From a virus, in IMG/VR virus record IMGVR_UViG_3300035181_001319, positions 1 to 62,841 of that record: 62,841 nt of DNA. One strand, written 5' to 3'. Shown here piece by piece: positions 1-7,783 of this stretch; positions within the stretch are counted from its first letter, which is position 1; each line of letters opens with the position of its first letter. Under the pieces are notes generated by a model. That model was not told the DNA's origin, ran no database searches, and saw only the letters and a program-made list of their open reading frames with translations. The position numbers and the translations under genes are program-made.

Positions 1-186
1 CTGCTCATAGGCAACCTTGAGTTCAATCCAAAAAGACCGACCCTCCACACAGCCTTCAACATCAGGCGTACCCGACTTGGTGCTGTCCTCAATTCGCTGG
101 ACGTGCTTTGGCACCTTGATTGTCGGCATTGAGTCTCGCAGCCAGCCCCATAGCGCGGTTTCACGGTCACGATCAGGTAATGTCAT
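1..186 (-). CDS. VRR-NUC-type nuclease, N-terminal part (continues at 62841)
   Basis: Partial frame of 62 codons starting at ATG 186 and open to base 1. It contains a PD-(D/E)XK pattern of the VRR-NUC family: a G-x-PDVEG segment followed by FWIELKVA, which gives the D...ExK catalytic core. VRR-NUC nucleases act on branched DNA such as Holliday junctions. The start overlaps the end of the upstream gene by 14 bases. Codons end exactly at base 1 and the frame resumes in phase at 62841, where the next residues (APIVRVKTTDK) and the C-terminal half read as a normal continuation. I infer one 146-residue protein across the circle. The family call is from pattern recognition. Confidence 0.75.
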   Translation of the reverse strand, partial: MTLPDRDRETALWGWLRDSMPTIKVPKHVQRIEDSTKSGTPDVEGCVEGRSFWIELKVAYEQ

Positions 187-481
187 GAACGTCCTCATCT
201 GGCAGGGTAACTTTTTGCTCAGGAAAAGCAGAGGCAAGAGCCTTGAGCACAAGCCGCCACACATTTTGGGATAGGCGAGGATGATTGAACACCCGCCCTT
301 TACGCAGAGGTTTTTGGAACACTTTGACTAGATCAAAACCATCTGTCTTGCGGCCTACTCGAATATCGTAGTCTGCCAGGCGTCCATCTGGGGTTGTGGC
401 CACATTGTCGATGATTGCACGGCCAAGCAGGGTTTTTTGTCCGGTCTTGGCTGAATGTAATTCAAGGGTAATAACTATCAT
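173..481 (-). CDS. hypothetical protein (102 aa)
   Basis: Start chosen at ATG 481, which overlaps the TGA of the upstream DHFR-like gene in an ATGA junction; the open frame upstream of it runs inside that gene. The protein is a mixed alpha/beta sequence with no motif I recognise. Its place between the reductase and the VRR-NUC gene, with overlaps on both sides, indicates translational coupling in the nucleotide-metabolism operon. Confidence 0.6.
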   Translation of the reverse strand: MIVITLELHSAKTGQKTLLGRAIIDNVATTPDGRLADYDIRVGRKTDGFDLVKVFQKPLRKGRVFNHPRLSQNVWRLVLKALASAFPEQKVTLPDEDVHDIT

Positions 482-933
482 TTTTGGTTCTCCCATATAT
501 CCACAAAGGTTTCGGCAAAGCAGATGGCAGGTTTTTGCTGCCAAGTCGGACTGCACATCAAACGCGGGGTGATTTCATCTTTGATGCCAAAGCGCAGGAA
601 CGCCTCACGCGAACGACACAGGAATACCTGGTCCAGCTTGCCACAGCGTAGGGCATCAAGAGCAATATCCTGGCCGCCAATCAGCCATGCATCAGGATAC
701 TGGGAGGCAAACTCGATCAAGGTCATGCCATTCCGTGAAAGGGGAACAACTGTGCGTCCTTCGAGCTTCGGAAGCTGTTCGAATGTCCTCCGTCCGGCTC
801 CGAGGATGCCACCGACAGAGGTGAGAAGCCTGAACACACGCTTGTCAGTCGAACCGGTCCATGTCATATCGTCGGTTGGACCCCGAGCTACAAATCCATC
901 AGCAGATACTGCCATTACAAGCTTCAAACCCAT
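478..933 (-). CDS. dihydrofolate reductase-like protein
   Basis: 151 residues, the usual size for DHFR/RibD C-terminal-fold reductases. The N-terminus (LVMAVSADGFVA) matches the substrate-binding first strand and loop, and a WLIGGQDI segment near residue 85 matches the conserved NADPH-binding glycine pair. DHFR regenerates the tetrahydrofolate consumed by the ThyA-family enzyme encoded three genes upstream, so the context supports the call. A RibD-like pteridine or pyrimidine reductase is the main alternative. Its start overlaps the end of the next gene upstream by 10 bases. Confidence 0.75.
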   Translation of the reverse strand: MGLKLVMAVSADGFVARGPTDDMTWTGSTDKRVFRLLTSVGGILGAGRRTFEQLPKLEGRTVVPLSRNGMTLIEFASQYPDAWLIGGQDIALDALRCGKLDQVFLCRSREAFLRFGIKDEITPRLMCSPTWQQKPAICFAETFVDIWENQK

Positions 934-1223
934 GGCTTTTTGCCCTTCACTTTGAGGTATAGAGCCTTCACCTTATCAAGTTCTGGATGGCGACGCACCC
1001 ACACTCCGGTATTGTGGTCAAATTTCTCTCTAAAGAATTTGTCTAGCTTTTCATTGCCCGTAGAGAGTTGAGGATCAAGCAAGGCCGCTTCTCCATCAAA
1101 CTCAGCATCGGGTACCAGGGAGTCTGCCTCAAACTCATAGGCATAAGCCCACAAAGAGAGGCGGATACGACTCCGCCTCTCCCGTTCAACTTCTGATCCC
1201 CACTTAGTCAAAGAGGTGTTCAA
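924..1223 (-). CDS. hypothetical protein in nucleotide operon (99 aa)
   Basis: Basic, tryptophan-containing protein. The segment YAYE...PDAEFD followed by a distant HPEL resembles the Ia region of NAD-dependent DNA ligases (YY..D.P.isDaEYD..HPEL), but no adenylation lysine motif is present and the protein is far too short to be a ligase. I leave the function open. It overlaps the dCMP deaminase gene upstream by 20 bases and the DHFR-like gene downstream by 10, so it is translated as part of that operon. Confidence 0.6.
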   Translation of the reverse strand: MNTSLTKWGSEVERERRSRIRLSLWAYAYEFEADSLVPDAEFDGEAALLDPQLSTGNEKLDKFFREKFDHNTGVWVRRHPELDKVKALYLKVKGKKPWV

Positions 1224-1674
1224 GGCTCACCCATGTGACTTGTACGCCAAGGTTCTCAAGTAGGGTCTTGGCCTGATGTTGCTCGTCAGCCCAACGGCTT
1301 TCTGGATTAATCTGCGCGCACACCAGATGGGAAAGTCGATGCTGTCGAATTGCCAGTGCGCAGTGTAAGCAGGGCGCTGTTGTGGAATAGATGGTCCAGC
1401 CTGCCAGGTCAAAAGGAGCATTTGCCATGGCGTTCTGCTCAGCGTGGATTGTCAGAGCATTCTTCAAATCCTTGTTGCAAAGGACTTCCGGATCATCAGG
1501 CATACCCCAAGGCAGGCCATTATACCCTGCAGAAAATCGCCGACGATCGGTAGAGACCACAAGAGCCCCGACTTGTTTGTCGGGGTCCTTGCTCCACATT
1601 GACACGTTGACGGCCAAGCGCATGAATCGCTTATGCCATTCCATGGGTGAAACGGTGAGACTTTGGCCGATCAT
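1204..1674 (-). CDS. dcd: dCMP deaminase (deoxycytidylate deaminase)
   Basis: 156 residues with the full zinc site of cytidine/deoxycytidylate deaminases: His77-Ala-Glu79 and Pro-Cys102-x-x-Cys105, Glu79 being the proton shuttle. An asparagine-rich substrate loop (GYNGLPWGMPDD) precedes the site as in the phage T4 family. The enzyme converts dCMP to dUMP, feeding thymidylate synthesis. The ATG at 1674 directly abuts the TAA of the ThyA-family gene. The symbol refers to the T4 cd-type deaminase function, not the dCTP deaminase. Confidence 0.9.
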   Translation of the reverse strand: MIGQSLTVSPMEWHKRFMRLAVNVSMWSKDPDKQVGALVVSTDRRRFSAGYNGLPWGMPDDPEVLCNKDLKNALTIHAEQNAMANAPFDLAGWTIYSTTAPCLHCALAIRQHRLSHLVCAQINPESRWADEQHQAKTLLENLGVQVTWVSLEHLFD

Positions 1675-2595
1675 TTAAGCCACCACCTCAGGCCGTGGGC
1701 AATAAAGCGGCCAAGTCAGTAGCGCCGCCTTTTCCTTGACATGCGCCACATATTCATGTGGGAACATTTCAACCTTTTCAATGGTCCAGGCCGGCATCTT
1801 CATGAGCTGATCCATGGCAGTAGCCTGGCCAAGGAAATGGTTCACCATGTCAAAGTGCACGTCATAGATATGGGGATGCGCCAGGGTGAACGTCATATAG
1901 CCAAGGTCAATTCCCAGACTTGCTGCAACCATGTCCATCAGCAAGGCATGCCCCATAACGTCGTAGGGCAGGCCAACAAACACGTCGCTGGACCGAAGCA
2001 TGTAGGTGCTGTTGAGCCGCCCATTCAGGACTGACAGGGTAAAGCCAACGGGACAAGGCACGTTGAGTTGGCCTTTGGCGCCCAGTCCGTCCAGCGCAGG
2101 GTCCCATGCCGAGATGTAAACCCGACGATCAGACGGATTTGCCCGCAAAGCTTCGATGCCCAGTTTAAGCTGATCACGGTTGAAGTGCTTACGCCAGCGG
2201 TAGCCGTAGGCCGCTTTGATGATAAGCGGCACAGTCAGAGACCAGCCAACGCCTTGCCCTTCTTCAGTCGGAGGATCATAAGCCGGCTCCAGGAATTTCT
2301 TCCAAGTGACTTCGGCATATTTGAACATGAAGTCGGGCTCTTGCGTGGCTTGCACATACCACGCAGTTTCGGCCGCAGCAGTGCTGGGGAAAAGTCGACG
2401 CCGGTCTGTCATCGGCAAGAAACCGCTTTCCAGGTTGATTGTGAATGAATAACCACCCGTCGGATAGGCCCGAATGACCTTGCCTGTGCGCTCATTGCGC
2501 TCTTCCACGCCGTCATACATGATCCGGTTAGCCAGGTCATAGTAAACTTCGGGGAATTGATCCGAAGTGACGACATCACGATTGAGAAAATTCAT
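1675..2595 (-). CDS. ThyA-family enzyme, predicted dCMP (hydroxy)methylase
   Basis: 306 residues covering the whole thymidylate synthase fold. Visible parts: folate/phosphate-binding region with RTG near 36, NPSDRR near 153-158, catalytic Cys181 in VPCPVGF, RSSDVFVGLPYD at 201-212, and HPHIYDVH at 240-247 for deoxyribose contacts. In thymidylate synthase the residue after GLP(F/Y) is Asn (E. coli Asn177), which reads the uracil O4/N3. Here it is Asp212, aligning with Asp179 of T4 dCMP hydroxymethylase (RSNDVVFGFRND). Asp at this place is the known determinant of cytosine specificity. I therefore infer a dCMP methylase or hydroxymethylase rather than a plain thymidylate synthase. It overlaps the MazG-kinase gene by 4 bases. 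Confidence 0.8.
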   Translation of the reverse strand: MNFLNRDVVTSDQFPEVYYDLANRIMYDGVEERNERTGKVIRAYPTGGYSFTINLESGFLPMTDRRRLFPSTAAAETAWYVQATQEPDFMFKYAEVTWKKFLEPAYDPPTEEGQGVGWSLTVPLIIKAAYGYRWRKHFNRDQLKLGIEALRANPSDRRVYISAWDPALDGLGAKGQLNVPCPVGFTLSVLNGRLNSTYMLRSSDVFVGLPYDVMGHALLMDMVAASLGIDLGYMTFTLAHPHIYDVHFDMVNHFLGQATAMDQLMKMPAWTIEKVEMFPHEYVAHVKEKAALLTWPLYCPRPEVVA

Positions 2596-3614
2596 GCCAT
2601 TTCTCCCTTGTCCAGACCAAAGTGGGTCATCAGCTGCTCGAGGTTGAATGCCAAGTCTTCTGGCGTACCGTTGTTGTCCAGCACAAAGTCAGCCATCCAC
2701 GGCTCAACGGTGCAGGAGTCACGGCCTTCAGCCGGCATGCGTTCCGAGGCGTCGATCCAGATGGAGATGTCATAGGCGCCGGTGTTGCGAAGGGCATGGA
2801 ATTCCCGTGCGCTGCGAACCCCACAATAGATGTCATTCTCCGCAAAGATTTCACGTCCAAGCCGTGACGCGTCAGGGCGGTTATAGGCTATGATCTGGTC
2901 GTACCAGAACGCTCGGTTATTGACCCGATCGTCAAAGCATTCCTGCACTGAATCGTAGATTGGCATGAGTTCCACACGGTCAAAGGCGGGCTTCATGACC
3001 CGTTCAGCACAGAACAAGCTGCTGGACATAAATGAGAACCCGTATTTGTCCCGCAACAGTTCGCACACCGTGTCTTTGCCGTGCCGACCGTGGCCCAAGA
3101 TTAGTAGCTTGGGCTTAGGCATTTCAAAGACTGCCGTGGTTTCAGTGGTGGGCTGTGCAATCCTTTTGCCGGTGCGCAAGTCCAAAATGGTCTGAACGTC
3201 GGCGCTGGTGATGGTCAGATAGTCAGCGTGGCTCGGGCCAGTCCAACCATCAGGCTTGACTGCATCAAAGCCTTGTGCGCCAGGCCGCTTGGAGCGCTCA
3301 CCACGTTGCTTGCGCATATTGGCCTGCTGCACTTCATCCCAGGTGGGTTGGATCAGTATGCCCATCTCGCCCAGCGTACCCATGGTCACATACATCAGGT
3401 CGATGCAGGCATCCACAGCCCCTTCTAGATCACCTGACTGGCTGGCTTTGACAAATTCGTCAAGCTCTTCTTGCATGAAGTCCGCACGGAATTTGCCACG
3501 GGGCGCTGACAAAAGCTCTGGCTTCACAGGAAGGGGATAGCCAGCCACCTTGTCGTTAAAGGCCGTCCAGTCGACGGCCATTTTATTCATCAAGTCCTTG
3601 GTCTCTTGCTGCAT
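2592..3614 (-). CDS. MazG-like pyrophosphohydrolase fused to dNMP kinase
   Basis: 340 residues in two parts. Residues about 1-130 carry the all-alpha NTP pyrophosphohydrolase pattern: E49-E50...E53, then D68...D72, a WDEV..ANM.K helix and a KPDGW segment typical of phage MazG-like proteins. Residues about 165-340 form a P-loop kinase with GHGRHGKDT at 174-182, an SSS.FCAE segment, basic lid residues and DIYCGVRS, matching phage deoxynucleoside monophosphate kinases (the T4 gp1 role). A MazG-like dNTPase plus dNMP kinase next to a cytosine-type ThyA enzyme mirrors T4 gp56 and gp1 around gp42. Start at ATG 3614 follows a GGAGC ribosome site. The dCTP specificity is inferred. Confidence 0.82.
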   Translation of the reverse strand: MQQETKDLMNKMAVDWTAFNDKVAGYPLPVKPELLSAPRGKFRADFMQEELDEFVKASQSGDLEGAVDACIDLMYVTMGTLGEMGILIQPTWDEVQQANMRKQRGERSKRPGAQGFDAVKPDGWTGPSHADYLTITSADVQTILDLRTGKRIAQPTTETTAVFEMPKPKLLILGHGRHGKDTVCELLRDKYGFSFMSSSLFCAERVMKPAFDRVELMPIYDSVQECFDDRVNNRAFWYDQIIAYNRPDASRLGREIFAENDIYCGVRSAREFHALRNTGAYDISIWIDASERMPAEGRDSCTVEPWMADFVLDNNGTPEDLAFNLEQLMTHFGLDKGEMA

Positions 3615-3678
3615 GTTTTGCTCCTACGCACATGGCTCAAGTTTAGTTGGTCTGGCCCATTAATAGGACCAGCCTTTA

Positions 3679-4449
3679 TTACACATCTGCCACGAAGGGG
3701 TCTGAGCATCCATTAGGCAGGACAATCGTGGCTGAGTCACCGCTGAGAACATAGCCAATGCCATGCTCCTTATTCAGCATATACAAGTGGCTCAGTATGT
3801 TTGACCGGGAATAGCCAAACTCTGCCATGGCTTCTCTTAGCGAGCGGGCTTGAGGCAGGAAAAAGCTCAACACTTTGCCCCGGACGCTTCCTGGCTTGAC
3901 CGGCTTCAACAAGCCAAGCACGTCGACTTCTTTGCCCCCGCGCGCTTTGTTGGATTCATCACTCTCAGCAATGGTGCGAAGGGGCACGTCAGCGCCCATC
4001 ATGTGAAGTACCATGGCTGCGGTGTCAAAGTCTTTGCCCATGGTCTTCAGCGAGCCGTGCATTTCCCAGTTGCGTTTCAGGATAGCCAGCACTTTGTCTT
4101 GGCGATCGTCTGACCAAGGCAAGTAGCCCACACGAACATTGGTCTGATGCTTGGCACCTGGCCGCATAGGGGCCGGCTCGTATTTGTCGTCCATGGTCAT
4201 GGACACAACTTCGCTGCAGGTACGAGTCACCTGGAAGCTTTCAAGCGCATAGGGACAAAACAGTGTCACAAGACTGCCCCCTTTGTCAATCAGGAAGCAA
4301 TGCGACCAGCCTGAAGTCGGTGGGTCTTTGACATCATTCCTGATCCGTGAAGCAGAAGGCTGCTCGCCTAAAATCCAGTAAATCTTGCCGAAAGACAGCC
4401 CCTCAGCAATCTTGTAGATATGGGGCATAATGACGGTGGATTTAGCCAT
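3679..4449 (-). CDS. hypothetical protein with C-terminal winged-helix-like region
   Basis: 256 residues. The frame is open further upstream, but ATG 4449 is preceded by GAGGTGG and overlaps the stop of the small upstream gene, so I start it there. The C-terminal 70 residues (RSLREAMAEFGYSRSNILSHLYMLNKE) have the look of a winged-helix DNA-binding domain; the N-terminal half is beta-rich and unrecognised. This could be an early transcriptional regulator or DNA-binding accessory protein. It is the second gene of a transcript that starts at the promoter at 4609-4649. Confidence 0.6.
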   Translation of the reverse strand: MAKSTVIMPHIYKIAEGLSFGKIYWILGEQPSASRIRNDVKDPPTSGWSHCFLIDKGGSLVTLFCPYALESFQVTRTCSEVVSMTMDDKYEPAPMRPGAKHQTNVRVGYLPWSDDRQDKVLAILKRNWEMHGSLKTMGKDFDTAAMVLHMMGADVPLRTIAESDESNKARGGKEVDVLGLLKPVKPGSVRGKVLSFFLPQARSLREAMAEFGYSRSNILSHLYMLNKEHGIGYVLSGDSATIVLPNGCSDPFVADV

Positions 4450-4588
4450 TGGAAGCCACCTCATACCAGTGGAGCAAAGTGCCTGCATCATCAACGGCTT
4501 TGATGCATTCATCATTCCGCTCGGCGTCATAGACGGCATGATCCAGCAGGTCTTTGATTGCCTGAATGAGTTCTTCAACAGTGGGCAT
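4442..4588 (-). CDS. small acidic hypothetical protein (48 aa)
   Basis: ATG 4588 is preceded by AAGGAG at good spacing. The protein is helical and acidic, beginning MPTVEELIQAIKDLLDHAV. Its stop overlaps the start of the next gene (3679-4449) by 8 bases, indicating coupling. It is the first gene after the promoter at 4609-4649. A longer in-frame ORF beginning at 4681 runs through the terminator and promoter and is not the real start. Confidence 0.6.
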   Translation of the reverse strand: MPTVEELIQAIKDLLDHAVYDAERNDECIKAVDDAGTLLHWYEVASNG

Positions 4589-4608
4589 AATTCTCGGGCT
4601 CCTTGATG

Positions 4609-4649
4609 CGGCCATGACTAAGTGTATCATATCCGAGAAGCTTTGTAAA
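4609..4649 (-). promoter_or_regulatory. sigma70-like promoter, conserved copy A
   Basis: On the minus strand: TTTACA (4649-4644), 17-base spacer, TACACT (4626-4621), then the conserved trailer TTAGTCATGGCC (4620-4609). The same architecture with the same trailer occurs at 11300-11339. It lies directly after the T-run of the 4654-4677 terminator and upstream of the 4588 start. This restarts transcription right behind a terminator. Confidence 0.7.
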
Positions 4650-4653
4650 GCAA

Positions 4654-4677
4654 AAGGCTCCAGAAAACTGGAGCCTT
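4654..4677 (-). terminator. Rho-independent terminator (bidirectional form)
   Basis: Ten-base-pair hairpin AAGGCTCCAG / CTGGAGCCTT with a four-base loop, followed on the minus strand by TTGC and on the plus strand by a short T-run. It ends the transcript of the 4705-5007 gene and sits immediately before the promoter at 4609-4649. Confidence 0.8.
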
Positions 4678-4704
4678 TCACTTGTAGACCGGGTCGATGA
4701 AGGA

Positions 4705-5007
4705 TCAGGCCAGGGGGTCAACAGCCGCGGCAGCTTCGGCCGGCTTGGCAGCTTCGGCGGCCTTCTTCAGGCTGCGCGCCGTCGGAACATCGGTATTGCC
4801 CTCTTTGCGCAGCTTGTTGCGGTACCAACTCACAGTCGACGCCGAGGTGTGGGCCTGCGGGAATTCCTCCAGCGCCAGGGCCAGAGCTTCTTCGTTGGTC
4901 TTGCCGGCCATGATGGCTTCTTTGATTACCATGCCAATGCCGCGCTTCGGCACTTTGGGGGCTTTCCCGGCAGCAGCCGGTACTTGGGTTTCAACAGCGT
5001 CGGTCAT
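4705..5007 (-). CDS. small DNA-binding-like protein with DPLA tail
   Basis: 100 residues. ATG 5007 lies 8 bases after AAGGAG; the GTG three codons upstream overlaps that site and is rejected. An Ala/Lys/Pro-rich N-terminus is followed by a compact helical domain (about residues 27-75) with the pattern T-S-A-S-T-V-x-x-x-R-x-x-L-R-K-E-G. The same domain appears in four other proteins of this genome (22025, 27347, 29512, 61996). The C-terminus is an Ala-rich linker ending VDPLA, a tail shared with the DUF2815 protein and the primase-helicase. I infer a DNA-binding or replisome accessory protein. Confidence 0.7.
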   Translation of the reverse strand: MTDAVETQVPAAAGKAPKVPKRGIGMVIKEAIMAGKTNEEALALALEEFPQAHTSASTVSWYRNKLRKEGNTDVPTARSLKKAAEAAKPAEAAAAVDPLA

Positions 5008-5217
5008 TGTAGTCACTCCTTGGTTACAGTGTTCATATTTGAGACTCTAGCTTGCAATATCTCTGGGGCAAGCCATTGTATCATTTCAGTCGTCCGGTCG
5101 TAAAAGCGTTCTGACCGAGCTTCAGAAAGGTCGAAAAGGCTATGAAATCGAGTCCTCCGGGAGCTTCGGAGCCTCGAAACTATAAAGCGTCAGTCCGGAA
5201 AACCGAGCGCTATACGG
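5008..5217. other. intergenic region between helicase and 4705-5007 gene
   Basis: About 210 bases without a convincing gene; all three minus frames are broken within about 25 codons. On the minus strand there are a possible -10 (TATAGT near 5180), a short stem CTCCG/CGGAG near 5155 and the AAGGAG site of the next gene. It looks like a leader and promoter region for the 4705-5007 gene. Confidence 0.4.
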
Positions 5218-6711
5218 TCATTTTATGAGCTGCAGATAGTCCCGCAATCCATGCCCGGTAAGATAGTTGGCGGTGACTTCCTTGCTTGCAAGATCATCAA
5301 GCATCTTCTCGTCATTGGAGCCGATTGCCACAAGATCAGTCACCCCAATGCGCTTGCCACCAATCTTGGTCGCACGCTCATCGGCTTGCCTCCTACGAAG
5401 CAAGTCACTGGTATGGGAATACCAGAAAATGTCTCCAGCAGTCGAAAAGTCAAGGCCTTGGCCACCTGCTTGATATTGACCAACAAGCCAACGGCACTTT
5501 GGATCATTGCGGAAACGACTTTCAAAAATAACACGCTCGCGTTTGGTCGTCCCGCCATAATAGTGGACCGCATCACCTATGCCAAGTGTATTCAAATGCT
5601 TGTGCACACGAATGACGTCTTCCCTAAATTGGCACCATATAATGGCCTTACCAGGGACTTCGTGCAGAGCCTCGACCAGCGCAAGCATCCGAGGATTTTT
5701 GGCATCTGACACCAGCTCAATAACCCCGCCGTCTTCATCCTTGATAAACCCGGAGGCAATCTGCTGCAGGCGTATGCGCAAGACGCCACCTTCTGCCGGA
5801 GGAATGAGCTCACCAGTATCCAGTCTTGCCAGGGTCGAAGTCACCAAGTCATTGTGAAGCTTTTTCTGGGCAGCAGTCAGCTCAAAGAGCACTTGACCCC
5901 TGAGCAGCTGAGGCATGTCTTCACAGTCCTCGCGTAGCACAAGACTGGACCAACGGGCTATGTGATGCCGAAGCTCTTCCTGATTTTTGTAACTGGTGAC
6001 TGCCAGACGCTTGCGAGGTTTTTTCTTTGAGCCATCTTTGTTGTAGCCGCCAGGAATGTATATCTCTTCCTTGACCCCGTAGCGATCCTCAAAGTCGGTG
6101 TACTTTTCAAAGCCAAGGGCTCCTTTTTCCAGTACTTCAAACTCGGCATAGGCATGCAAGGGCGAATTGTCTGTGGGGTTTGCAGACAATATGCGCCGAA
6201 AGGCCACATTTTTGGCCACAGCGCGCAATCCGGCTGACCGCTTTGAAGTTGCCCACCTAAACTCATGGACTTCGTCCACGATAAGCAGCACCCTCCACCG
6301 GGTACGCAGGAATTTTGCAAGATACTTACGCCCTTTTTCATTACCAAGGGCTTCGGCATTCACCATGTACCAGGCAAGCTTTTTGTGCTCTTCACAGTGA
6401 CGAGCAAATTGCTGGTCGAACTTGGCATTCACGGCTTTTGCAGCATCCCATACAAAGGATGCATATTTGACTGAATGCCAATGGTGGGCTGGCAACTCGC
6501 GCAGGTCCCAGTTTAAATGCACATTATTTGGCGCCACTACCACAACTGCATCAATTTCGCAGCGTTTCCACAAGTAACAAGCCAAGTCAATCATTGCTTT
6601 GGTTTTGCCCGTTCGCATTTGCCAAATCAGTGCGCGAGCTTTGGTGTCCCGGTGAAGTTCAAACTCCTTAACCTGGTGCTTGTAGGGCACAGTCTTGAAG
6701 TCGAATTCCAC
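5218..6711 (-). CDS. SNF2-like superfamily II DNA helicase
   Basis: 497 residues with two RecA-like lobes. Motif I is QMRTGKT at 31-37, motif II is DEVH at 146-149, motif III is the LSANPT segment, and motifs V/VI are in GQYQAGGQGLDFSTA with the arginine-rich RRRQADERA after it. This matches the phage SNF2/VRR-associated helicases that act in replication restart or recombination. It sits beside the polymerase, as in many phages carrying the DUF2800/DUF2815 set. Start at ATG 6711; the stop at 5218 is followed by a 210-base gap. Confidence 0.88.
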   Translation of the reverse strand: MEFDFKTVPYKHQVKEFELHRDTKARALIWQMRTGKTKAMIDLACYLWKRCEIDAVVVVAPNNVHLNWDLRELPAHHWHSVKYASFVWDAAKAVNAKFDQQFARHCEEHKKLAWYMVNAEALGNEKGRKYLAKFLRTRWRVLLIVDEVHEFRWATSKRSAGLRAVAKNVAFRRILSANPTDNSPLHAYAEFEVLEKGALGFEKYTDFEDRYGVKEEIYIPGGYNKDGSKKKPRKRLAVTSYKNQEELRHHIARWSSLVLREDCEDMPQLLRGQVLFELTAAQKKLHNDLVTSTLARLDTGELIPPAEGGVLRIRLQQIASGFIKDEDGGVIELVSDAKNPRMLALVEALHEVPGKAIIWCQFREDVIRVHKHLNTLGIGDAVHYYGGTTKRERVIFESRFRNDPKCRWLVGQYQAGGQGLDFSTAGDIFWYSHTSDLLRRRQADERATKIGGKRIGVTDLVAIGSNDEKMLDDLASKEVTANYLTGHGLRDYLQLIK

Positions 6712-6723
6712 CGGGACTACCTT

Positions 6724-7293
6724 TCATTCATCGTTGCAGGGGGCATCCTTCCCGCCGCTAAACACGTAGTCTTTCCATCCAACCCAGCACCACTTACCAC
6801 CGCGGTCTTTCAGAAAGCCCCAAGACCGTTCTGCTTTTGCCCGCCAAACAATGGTCACGATTTTGCCCTTGCCGATAGAGGGCTGAGGCAGTTTGTATAA
6901 GGTTGCAATAAGTTGGTCAGGTTCGTCACCAACAGGTCCGAGAACGCGATGGGTGTGCGTTGCGGGCCGGAAAGACCAACGCCAAGCTGGCACAACCTGC
7001 CGAGTGCGTTGATAGCGTGGTGGCTTTGGTGCTGTGCCTTCCGTGATTGTGTCGCGAATGAGAGTCAGGACTTCCTCGATATAGGGAGTCAGCGGGAAAG
7101 TCCAGAAGTCCCAAGGATGGTCATGACAGTCCGGATCGTTGTCACCCTTGTGGAAGATGTGCAAGCGAAGCCGGCCAATCCATAGCCGGGTCATGTAGGC
7201 TTGCTCATGCTCTCCTACCCTGCCATAGATTGTGGAATAGCCAAAGCGCTTGCCGTGGGAAGGCTTGTAATTGATTCCTCCTTCTTGTCCCAT
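6724..7293 (-). CDS. cupin-like protein, putative metal-binding
   Basis: 189 residues. ATG 7293 lies just after the TGA of the upstream gene, preceded by AAGGC; an earlier ATG would overlap that gene by 20 bases. The centre has DCHDHPWDF followed about 50 residues later by ATHTHRV, a His-rich spacing seen in double-stranded beta-helix (cupin) metal sites. Related phage proteins are known but have no settled function. An iron-dependent hydroxylase is possible; a purely structural role is equally open. Confidence 0.6.
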   Translation of the reverse strand: MGQEGGINYKPSHGKRFGYSTIYGRVGEHEQAYMTRLWIGRLRLHIFHKGDNDPDCHDHPWDFWTFPLTPYIEEVLTLIRDTITEGTAPKPPRYQRTRQVVPAWRWSFRPATHTHRVLGPVGDEPDQLIATLYKLPQPSIGKGKIVTIVWRAKAERSWGFLKDRGGKWCWVGWKDYVFSGGKDAPCNDE

Positions 7294-7294
7294 G

Positions 7295-7717
7295 TCACGC
7301 TGCCTTTGTGCCAAACTTCTTGGCCAGGCACATCTCGATCAGCCGCTTGAGGATCAGCTTCTGCCGAATGTGCGTGGGGATGCGCTGTTGCGGCGGTCGG
7401 TTCTGGTGAAAGCGTTCGGCCCGGGATACAGCCTGGTCATAGACGGCAATGGATGAGTAGCCCATGGCTGCGATCACGCTGGCCACAAAGTGCAAGGGAC
7501 TTTTGGCCGGGTGCATTTCCAGCACTTTGTCGATGACTTTGGGGCTGGGATTGATGGATCCATCGCGTACGAGGGTTGGAACGGATTTGTCTTTGGCCGT
7601 AACAAGCTTCCTTCTTTCAATGGGGCGCTCTTCTTCAAAGGCCCGTTGTTTCATTGCTTCAAAGGCTTCCTTGGTTTTGGAAAGATCAAGGTAGCGGCGG
7701 TCCTCTGGTTGTTCCAT
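7295..7717 (-). CDS. hypothetical protein (140 aa)
   Basis: Highly charged helical protein with a basic C-terminal half. ATG 7717 is preceded by TAGGAGC. I do not recognise a family. It lies between the DNA polymerase and the cupin-like gene and is likely co-transcribed with the helicase. Confidence 0.6.
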   Translation of the reverse strand: MEQPEDRRYLDLSKTKEAFEAMKQRAFEEERPIERRKLVTAKDKSVPTLVRDGSINPSPKVIDKVLEMHPAKSPLHFVASVIAAMGYSSIAVYDQAVSRAERFHQNRPPQQRIPTHIRQKLILKRLIEMCLAKKFGTKAA

Positions 7718-7783
7718 ATGGTTGCTCCTATATGACTATGTGCTTAGAATGCAATAGTCCTCAAAGCTTGGGTGCCATTGCAC

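Noticed and set aside
924-1223. NAD-dependent DNA ligase fragment
   Set aside because: Only a loose PDAEFD...HPEL similarity; no lysine adenylation motif and far too short.
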